A stretch of 11,504 bases of DNA from NCBI GenBank assembly GCA_021809235.1, contig JAKBAG010000079.1, positions 1 to 11,504 of the forward strand. The letters are read 5' to 3'. The notes below the pieces were generated by a model, which was given only the letters and a program-made list of their open reading frames with translations, was not told the DNA's origin and did no database searches. Positions 6,152 through 11,504 of this stretch are shown here, in pieces (positions within the stretch are counted from its first letter, which is position 1; each line of letters opens with the position of its first letter). Both the position numbers and the translations under genes were made by a program. This DNA comes from Acidobacteriota bacterium (GTDB taxonomy: Bacteria; Acidobacteriota; Terriglobia; Terriglobales; Acidobacteriaceae).

Positions 6152-7429
6152 TCATTTCTCCAGAATCTGCATATCGAGCGGAGGCTCGAGGACAAAATCC
6201 ATCTGCGCGATTGCCGCCAGTGCCCGGCGCAGAGCCGATCCACGGCAAGGCTCGACCGTAACGACGAACGGCAGGCAATCGGAGGCGCATCCGGGCTTCT
6301 GCAGGATAGCGTTGATGTTGATATTCTCCGCAGCCAAAGCCCCGGCAATGGCCGCCACAATTCCCGGCCGATCACAGACCAGAAATCGGATATAGTGCGG
6401 CACCTCCGGCTCAATACTCACCTGTGCCGCTTGAAAAGCGACCGGCGGACGACCCAGCCCATGCGACAGATTCACCAGATCACTCACCACGGCCACCGCC
6501 GTCGGATGGCCGCCGGCGCCGTGCCCGGAAAAGACGACCTCTCCGCCGTGCGCTCCTGCCGTTACCACCATATTCTCCGTCCCCGTGGACCAGGCCAGTG
6601 GCGACTTCCGCGGGATAAGCATGGGGCTGACAATGGCCGCCAGACCATCCGGCGTCTGTTCGGCGCGTGCAATCTGCCGGATCGTTGCATCCAGATCGGC
6701 GGCATAGGAGAAATCCACCGAGGAGACCGTTGTGATGGGACGTGCCTCGATTTGTTCCGGAGCCACGTGAACCCGCATCGCAAGCCGCATGAGAATGGCC
6801 AGTTTGGCACGGGCATCCAAACCACCGACATCCTCGGTCGGGTCTGCCTCGGCGTAGCCGCGACGCTGCGCATCAGACAGCACTGCAGCATACTCGGCAC
6901 CGGACTCCATGGCGGAAAGAATGAAGTTGCAGGTCCCGTTCAGAATGCCTTCCACGCGGGTGATGCGATCTCCGGCAAGTCCGTGCTCAATGCCGGGAAT
7001 CACCGGGATTCCCCCGGCAACGGCTGCGCCAAACAGCAGTTGACAGCCATTCTGCCGAGCCAGTTGCTCCAGTTCCGGACCATGGAAGGCAATCAGTTTT
7101 TTATTTGCCGTTACCACGCTGCGCCCGGAAGCGAGCGCGCGTCGTACCCACTCCCCGGCCGGATCCAGCCCGCCCACCAGTTCCACCAGCACATCCACAG
7201 GCGCATCCGGTGCAAGCATCTCCTCCACGCTGTCGGTCCAGAGCACAGCAGGGGAAACCCAATCCGCCCGCTTACGGGCAACATTGCGATTGGCGATCAT
7301 CGTCAACGTCAGCCCGGTTGCCGTGGCATCTGCCAGGATTCTGGCAACCGATGAACCGACCGTTCCAAAACCGGCAAGCCCAATGCGAAGCGAAGACGAC
7401 TGTCCAAGGGAAGAAGCGGATGCGGCCAC
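6152..7429 (-). CDS. hom: Homoserine dehydrogenase with C-terminal ACT domain
   Basis: Reduces aspartate-4-semialdehyde to homoserine with NAD(P)H, the branch point to threonine, methionine and isoleucine. The 425 residues show an N-terminal Rossmann fold (GFGTVGSSVA, 20-29) and the TANKKLIA segment (107-114). The catalytic domain has GILNGTCNFILS (161-172) and EADPTEDVGGLDARAKL (194-210), where K209 fits the catalytic Lys. A C-terminal ACT domain (about 345-423, with RPGIVAAIAGALAAENINI) suggests feedback control, usually by threonine. Length matches the monofunctional bacterial type; it is not fused to aspartokinase. The start is GTG at 7429 with GAGGGG (complement of 7436-7441) six bases upstream. 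No threonine or methionine genes adjoin it here. TATGAT on the minus strand (complement of 7462-7467) is a possible -10, without a good -35. Confidence 0.97.
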   Translation of the reverse strand: MAASASSLGQSSSLRIGLAGFGTVGSSVARILADATATGLTLTMIANRNVARKRADWVSPAVLWTDSVEEMLAPDAPVDVLVELVGGLDPAGEWVRRALASGRSVVTANKKLIAFHGPELEQLARQNGCQLLFGAAVAGGIPVIPGIEHGLAGDRITRVEGILNGTCNFILSAMESGAEYAAVLSDAQRRGYAEADPTEDVGGLDARAKLAILMRLAMRVHVAPEQIEARPITTVSSVDFSYAADLDATIRQIARAEQTPDGLAAIVSPMLIPRKSPLAWSTGTENMVVTAGAHGGEVVFSGHGAGGHPTAVAVVSDLVNLSHGLGRPPVAFQAAQVSIEPEVPHYIRFLVCDRPGIVAAIAGALAAENININAILQKPGCASDCLPFVVTVEPCRGSALRRALAAIAQMDFVLEPPLDMQILEK

Positions 7430-7629
7430 GAAAAACCCCTCAAGATAAATAGATTCCTTCCATCATATACGCCATCCGGGCGAAGCCCCGACGCAATGCC
7501 GCTTTGCGGAGGGTGAATTCCCTGCTCTACAGCCCGTCTTTTGCCGGGGGATAAAACCCAACTCCTGTGACAGAAGTCGCAGATGCCTGGCTAAGCCTGC
7601 CGCATGCTGGAAGCTGGAGGCCAAAAGAA
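7430..7629. other. divergent control region between hom and the polyferredoxin gene
   Basis: About 200 bases that must hold promoters for both flanking genes. Several short hairpins are visible: GGGC-GAA-GCCC at about 7478-7488, CCGC-TTT-GCGG near 7499-7509, and GGG/CCC around GAATTC. Their sequences do not match the conserved cores I know for SAM, cobalamin, TPP or lysine riboswitches. A longer reading of the plus-strand gene would start at GTG 7567 inside this region. Confidence 0.35.
7616..7620 (+). promoter_or_regulatory. ribosome binding site deciding the polyferredoxin start
   Basis: GGAGG nine bases before ATG 7630. The longer GTG start at 7567 has no comparable site, so 7630 is preferred. 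Confidence 0.75.
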
Positions 7630-8733
7630 ATGGAAGCGCGCAGAATGGTATCGCAACCAGCCAGCCAGACACGCAAATCTTGGGTGCGCCGTCAGCAGCC
7701 TGACCGATCTCAATTGATTCGCCATGCCGTGCAGGCATCCTTTCTGTTGCTGAATGCCTGGATTGGCATTCTCTTCTACCGCTGGGTACGCTCCTTCGAG
7801 CAGGGTGGCTCCGGTATGGCGCAACCAGTAGATGCGCGGCCGGCAGGCGTCGATGGGTGGCTGCCGATTGCCGGCCTGATGCACACCAAATTTCTGTTCC
7901 TTACAGGGCATCTGCCCGTCATCCATCCGGCAGCACTTTTTCTCTTCCTGGCATTTGTTGCTATCAGCCTGCTGCTCAAGCGTGCCTTTTGCTCCTGGCT
8001 CTGCCCGGTCGGCACGCTCTCTGAGGCTCTGTGGCATCTGGGGCAATGGATATTCGGCAGAACGCTCCGACTGCCCCGATGGCTGGATATACCTTTACGC
8101 AGCCTGAAGTATCTGCTGCTGGGTCTGTTCGTCGTGCTGATTGGCTCCATGTCGGCTCTTGCACTGGAGCAGTTCATGCAGACTCCTTATGGATTAATCG
8201 TGGATGTCCGCATGCTGAACTTCTTCCGCTTCATGAGCCTCACATCGGCAATCGTCATGGTCGCGATCGGATTGCTCTCCCTCGGAATCCAAAACTTCTG
8301 GTGCCGTTACCTGTGTCCCTACGGCGCACTACTTGGATTAGTGGCTACGCTGAGTCCGGTCAAGATTCGCCGGGAAACCTCCGCCTGCATCGCATGCGGC
8401 AAGTGTGCACGCCACTGCCCATCCCATTTACCAGTGGACAAGCTGGTGCAGATTCGATCTGCCGAGTGCACCGCCTGCATGGAGTGCGTGGCCGTATGTC
8501 CGGCTCAGGATGCATTGCAACTGGCGCTCCCCGCGCACAGGACCAGCCGCCAGACTCCGCAGTGGAGCGGCAGGCAGCTGCACCCGGCCACCGTTGCGGC
8601 GGTCATTGCTTTGTTGTTCCTCAGTGCTGTTGCGTGGGCACACTGGACGCATCACTGGCAGACGGAGTTGCCGCGTACCGTCTATCAGCAGCTCATTCCG
8701 GAGGCGAATTTTCTCAGCCACCCTGGACTGTGA
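7630..8733 (+). CDS. NapH/CcoG-like membrane polyferredoxin
   Basis: A 367-residue inner-membrane electron-transfer protein. Hydrophobic segments lie at about 31-52, 101-117, 160-179, 201-220 and 319-337, so four or five membrane helices. Two CxxxCP motifs, CSWLCP (C121, C125) and CRYLCP (C225, C229), follow helices, as in NapH, NosR and CcoG. Two full [4Fe-4S] ferredoxin motifs follow: C253, C256, C259, C263 and C280, C283, C286, C290. Such proteins pass electrons between the quinone pool or cytoplasm and periplasmic partners; CcoG relatives are linked to copper reduction for cytochrome oxidase assembly. It lacks the FMN domain of NosR. The gene precedes a secreted Cys/His-rich protein and a TonB-dependent receptor on the same strand, suggesting a shared metal-handling task. 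No nap, nos or cco genes are in the window. The family assignment is firm, the substrate is not. Confidence 0.88.
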   Translation: MEARRMVSQPASQTRKSWVRRQQPDRSQLIRHAVQASFLLLNAWIGILFYRWVRSFEQGGSGMAQPVDARPAGVDGWLPIAGLMHTKFLFLTGHLPVIHPAALFLFLAFVAISLLLKRAFCSWLCPVGTLSEALWHLGQWIFGRTLRLPRWLDIPLRSLKYLLLGLFVVLIGSMSALALEQFMQTPYGLIVDVRMLNFFRFMSLTSAIVMVAIGLLSLGIQNFWCRYLCPYGALLGLVATLSPVKIRRETSACIACGKCARHCPSHLPVDKLVQIRSAECTACMECVAVCPAQDALQLALPAHRTSRQTPQWSGRQLHPATVAAVIALLFLSAVAWAHWTHHWQTELPRTVYQQLIPEANFLSHPGL

Positions 8734-8799
8734 TCCGCTTGTGACCGGATGCAAAGTCCGTTTGCAAACAACGCGGGCATTGCGTCACAGTGAATAGAG

Positions 8800-9231
8800 A
8801 TGCGGAAGCTGCGACAAGCCGGAATCGCATTGGTGCTCACCCTGTTGCTGGTCACCGGGGCAGACCTTCCGGCAATGGCATCGCTTGCCAATGCTTCGAT
8901 GAGCCACACTGCTGCAACGCTGCCCGCATGCTGCCGCCGACATGGGGCTCATCACTGCTCCATGATGGATCGTCCAGGGAAGGAATCTGAGGGCAACCTT
9001 CGCCTGCAGGCTGCAGACTCCCATCACGCCAGTCTCCGCTCGGTCTGCGACTGCTGCCCGCAGGAAGCTCCGCAGGCGGTCACCACCATCGCGGCATGGA
9101 TACCCTCCCCTATCCTGCTTTCGGCACGCCCAGTTGCTCCTGCCTCATCCTGCCAGCTGACCTCCATCCCGCCACAGCATGGATTACGCCTTCTTTGGCG
9201 GGATCGTGCTCCGCCGATCTTCCTCCGATAG
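8800..9231 (+). CDS. Secreted Cys/His-rich protein, DUF2946-like
   Basis: A 143-residue exported protein. Residues 1-28 form a signal peptide (basic MRKLR, core GIALVLTLLLV, then PAMAS). The mature part carries CCRRHGAHHCSMM (44-56), a dense set of Cys, His and Met suited to binding a soft metal such as copper. A second cluster CDCC (83-86), C118 and scattered His-His pairs follow. The C-terminus DRAPPIFLR resembles the R-A/G-P-P end seen in DUF2946 proteins, which in other bacteria sit beside copper-type TonB receptors; I state this from memory. It lies 66 bases after the polyferredoxin gene and 288 before the receptor gene. The ribosome binding site is weak (TAGAG close to the ATG), but the signal peptide fixes the start. 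Metal binding is inferred from composition. Confidence 0.72.
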   Translation: MRKLRQAGIALVLTLLLVTGADLPAMASLANASMSHTAATLPACCRRHGAHHCSMMDRPGKESEGNLRLQAADSHHASLRSVCDCCPQEAPQAVTTIAAWIPSPILLSARPVAPASSCQLTSIPPQHGLRLLWRDRAPPIFLR

Positions 9232-9519
9232 CGACCGATCCAAGGACTGATCGAATGGCTGGTCATGCAGCGGCGCTAGCTGCACTGCGGGAGACATGCC
9301 TCAGAGCGATTCGTCCCTTTCCATGCGGACCGGCACGGCACACACTGCCGACGCAGGACTATCCCACACTGCTCCGCAGCACCCGTGGTTTGGCATCCGA
9401 AAAAGCCCATGGAAAGTACCCTGTCGAAGATCAACCGGTGTTCGGCAGCAACCTCGAGCCGCCAGCAGGCAGTCGCGGCTGACGAACAGATCTTAAGCGA
9501 TCCGATGAGATAGGAATTG
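9232..9519. other. 288-base gap before the TonB-dependent receptor gene
   Basis: No convincing gene. A 6-bp hairpin (TGCAGC 9266-9271, GCTGCA 9279-9284) and a 5-bp inverted repeat (CGATC 9236-9240, GATCG 9249-9253) are present, neither followed by a T-run. I find no clear promoter hexamers and no recognisable copper-regulator operator. The frames that cross it on both strands are shadows without coding character. Its length hints that the receptor has its own control signals. Confidence 0.35.
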
Positions 9520-11504
9520 ATGCAATCATCCAATTTGATCCTCAGGCAATCCATCCAATGGGCCTTCTGCCTCGGTCTGTTTCTAGGCTGCATGGCGGCA
9601 CAGGCTACCGATCTTGCAGAGATTCACGGCGTCGTCCACGATCCGCAGCACTTTCCGGTGGAAGGCGCACAGGTCACTCTGCATGCCGTGAGTTCCGATC
9701 TGGTGTTGCATACACACACCGATGCCCGCGGCGAATTTGACCTCACTGGTGTGCCCATCGGCAGCTACCGCGTGACGGCAAGCTCTCCGGGATTTGCGTC
9801 GCTGCATACCCTGCTGACGGCGCTGGCCGGTACACGCGCAGTGGTGCACCTGCAGCTCAGCGTAGCCGCTACGGAACAGACTGTGGTCGCAACCGCAACC
9901 GCCATGGACACCGTAACGCCGACCACTTCCATGGATCGCGAGCAGATTGCCGAAACCCCGGGAGCCGACCTTACCCTGGGCACCACGATGATCACCAACT
10001 ACGTGCCCGGATCCCTGATGGCGCATGACATGCTCCATGTGCGCGGCGGACACCAGACCACCTGGATGCTGGATGGCGTTGCGATTCCCAACACCAAAAT
10101 CGCATCGAACGTGGGACCGCAGATTGATCCCGGCGATATTGAGCAACTGGAGGTGGATCGCGGCAGTTACTCGGCAGATCTGGGCGACAGAACCTACGGC
10201 GTCTTTGACGTTCTGCCGCGCAATGGATTCGAGATGAACCGTCAGGGAAATCTTCGCCTAATCGGCGGCAATCTGGGCGAAGGCGAGATGCAAATCTCCC
10301 TGGGCGACCACACGTCGGAGACTGCATGGTATGCCAGTGTCACCGGCTCCCGTTCCAACTACGGGTTGCAGACTCCAATTCCCACCGTCTACCACGACAG
10401 CACCAACTCGCAAAGCATCTTTGCCTCGCTTATTCGCAACCAGAGCGTCCGCGACCAGCTGCGCATGACCGCGCAATATCGCCAGGACTACTTCGACATC
10501 CCCTACGACCCCAGCACCACCGATTACCAGGCCACCTCCGGATACTATGCCTCCTACGGCCTCCGCGATGCCCAACAGGAACGGGATGCCTTCGCCATCG
10601 CCAACTGGGTCCACACCGTCGGCCCCCGGCTCGACTACCAGATTGCGCCCTTCTATCACCTCAATCAGGCCAACTATGACTCGCTGCCCACGGATATGCC
10701 CGTGGCCACCACCTGGCACCAAAGCTCCAATTACGCCGGACTTCAGGCAGATATGCACGCCGAGCTACCGAAGAACTCCTTTGCGGGAGGCATGTACAGC
10801 TTTTATCAGGCGGAGAACGATCTCTTCGGGCTTCAGGTCAATGACGGCTCCTCCACGAGCGTTCCCAATCAATCAGCCTCAACAGATGCCGGACTGGTCG
10901 AGTTCTACCTGCAGGATCACTGGCGGCTCAACCCGTGGATCACTCTCATGGGGGGCATGCGCTTTTCCATCTTTCGCAGCGTCCTCAACGAAGAGGCCAA
11001 TTATCCCCGCATCGGCGCCACCGTGCGCATTCCGCGCCTGCGCTGGGTGCTGCGCGGCTTCTATGGACACTATTTCCAGCCGGCACCTGTAGAAACAGTC
11101 TCCAGTGGTCTGCTGAACTACGTGACCCATCAACCCGGAGAAAATACCTTCGTTCCGCTACCCTCCGAGCGCGACGAAGAGCATCAATTCGGCATTCAGA
11201 TTCCTGAGTGGGGATGGCTGCTCGATATCGATACCTTCGCCACACGGATCAATAACTTTCTCGATCACTCCAACGTGGGAGAATCCAATCTCTACTTTCC
11301 CATCTCTGTCGACGGAGCCCTGGTGCGGGGTTGGGAGATGACTCTGCACTCGCCCGTCGTCCAGCACCGCGGACAGTTTTACGTGACCTACTCCAACCAG
11401 ATTGCCGAAGAACGCGGGCAGATCACCGGAGGCTTCGCCTGCTCCATTCCCAGCGACCCGTCCTGCAACATCGGGCAGGCCTATGTTCCGGTGGATCACG
11501 ATCA
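9520..11504 (+). CDS. TonB-dependent outer-membrane receptor (3' end outside window)
   Basis: The first 661 residues of an outer-membrane transporter that takes up a ligand with energy from TonB. The start ATG has AGGA four bases upstream. The signal peptide is residues 1-29 (core WAFCLGLFLG, cleavage after AQA). A carboxypeptidase-regulatory-like beta-sandwich follows (about 34-115: IHGVVHDPQHFPVEGAQVTL, GEFDLTGVPIGSYRV). The plug domain (about 130-240) has the typical VRGGHQTTWMLDGV, IDPGDIEQLEVDRG and YSADLGDRTYGVFDV segments. From there on, alternating amphipathic strands build the barrel, for example FYLQDHWRLNPWITLMGGMRFS. A Cys pair in an extracellular-type loop (CSIPSDPSC) lies near the window edge. 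The frame is open to the end. The ligand is not evident; the company of a Cys/His-rich secreted protein and a membrane polyferredoxin makes a metal, perhaps copper or its chelate, more likely than a sugar. Confidence 0.93.
   Translation, partial: MQSSNLILRQSIQWAFCLGLFLGCMAAQATDLAEIHGVVHDPQHFPVEGAQVTLHAVSSDLVLHTHTDARGEFDLTGVPIGSYRVTASSPGFASLHTLLTALAGTRAVVHLQLSVAATEQTVVATATAMDTVTPTTSMDREQIAETPGADLTLGTTMITNYVPGSLMAHDMLHVRGGHQTTWMLDGVAIPNTKIASNVGPQIDPGDIEQLEVDRGSYSADLGDRTYGVFDVLPRNGFEMNRQGNLRLIGGNLGEGEMQISLGDHTSETAWYASVTGSRSNYGLQTPIPTVYHDSTNSQSIFASLIRNQSVRDQLRMTAQYRQDYFDIPYDPSTTDYQATSGYYASYGLRDAQQERDAFAIANWVHTVGPRLDYQIAPFYHLNQANYDSLPTDMPVATTWHQSSNYAGLQADMHAELPKNSFAGGMYSFYQAENDLFGLQVNDGSSTSVPNQSASTDAGLVEFYLQDHWRLNPWITLMGGMRFSIFRSVLNEEANYPRIGATVRIPRLRWVLRGFYGHYFQPAPVETVSSGLLNYVTHQPGENTFVPLPSERDEEHQFGIQIPEWGWLLDIDTFATRINNFLDHSNVGESNLYFPISVDGALVRGWEMTLHSPVVQHRGQFYVTYSNQIAEERGQITGGFACSIPSDPSCNIGQAYVPVDHD

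Noticed and set aside
6395..7354. 319-aa open frame antisense to hom
   Set aside because: Low-complexity His/Arg/Gly-rich shadow of a well-recognised enzyme gene.
7430..7629. Possible riboswitch before hom or the polyferredoxin gene
   Set aside because: Several small hairpins exist, but none of the conserved core motifs of SAM, cobalamin, TPP or lysine riboswitches is present.
8031..8744. 237-aa open frame in a second frame inside the polyferredoxin gene
   Set aside because: It overlaps a gene with clear ferredoxin motifs and its translation shows no domain pattern; a product of GC-rich codon bias.
9096..9482. 128-aa open frame overlapping the end of the Cys/His protein and most of the following gap
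   Set aside because: Composition is shadow-like (many Pro, Ser, Arg, Thr), no ribosome binding site, no recognisable motif.
1..11504. CRISPR arrays, insertion sequences, toxin-antitoxin pairs or prophage genes
   Set aside because: No regularly spaced repeats, transposase motifs, small paired toxin-like genes or phage structural genes were seen on either strand.

Overview
The window is GC-rich bacterial chromosome with tightly packed genes, a Shine-Dalgarno site before most starts and no sign of phage, insertion sequences or CRISPR. The best guess for the host is an acidobacterium (Terriglobia / subdivision 1 type). This rests on a TonB-dependent receptor with an N-terminal carboxypeptidase-regulatory-like domain, a secreted Asn/Gly-rich outer-membrane protein, and a Tes-like radical SAM enzyme that would suit a group known for membrane-spanning lipids. 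The assignment is inferred from protein style, not from a marker gene.

Layout, left to right. (1) The 3' end of an unrecognised protein (1-315, +). (2) A 697-aa multi-cluster radical SAM enzyme resembling the tetraether lipid synthase (Tes/MJ0619) group (600-2693, +), closed by a strong intrinsic terminator. (3) A secreted outer-membrane beta-barrel-like protein on the minus strand (2785-3696). (4) The adenine glycosylase mutY (3877-4923, +), whose stop codon overlaps that of a convergent 48-aa zinc-ribbon protein (4920-5066, -). (5) An OsmC-type peroxiredoxin (5318-5749, +). (6) A complete tRNA-Leu(CAG) (5887-5973, +). (7) Homoserine dehydrogenase with a C-terminal ACT domain (6152-7429, -). 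(8) A plus-strand cluster: a NapH/CcoG-like membrane polyferredoxin (7630-8733), a secreted Cys/His-rich protein resembling DUF2946 (8800-9231), and a TonB-dependent receptor running off the window (9520-11504).

MutY, OsmC, homoserine dehydrogenase and the tRNA are housekeeping genes placed side by side without an obvious common purpose. Two places deserve attention. The Tes-like enzyme is a candidate for C-C coupling of lipid tails, for example to make iso-diabolic acid or membrane-spanning glycerol lipids. The three-gene cluster at the right end has the parts expected of a metal (most plausibly copper) acquisition or handling system: an outer-membrane receptor, a periplasmic Cys/His/Met protein and a membrane electron-transfer protein that could reduce the metal. 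Several starts were moved from the longest open frame to an internal codon with a better ribosome binding site (outer-membrane protein, zinc ribbon, OsmC, polyferredoxin).
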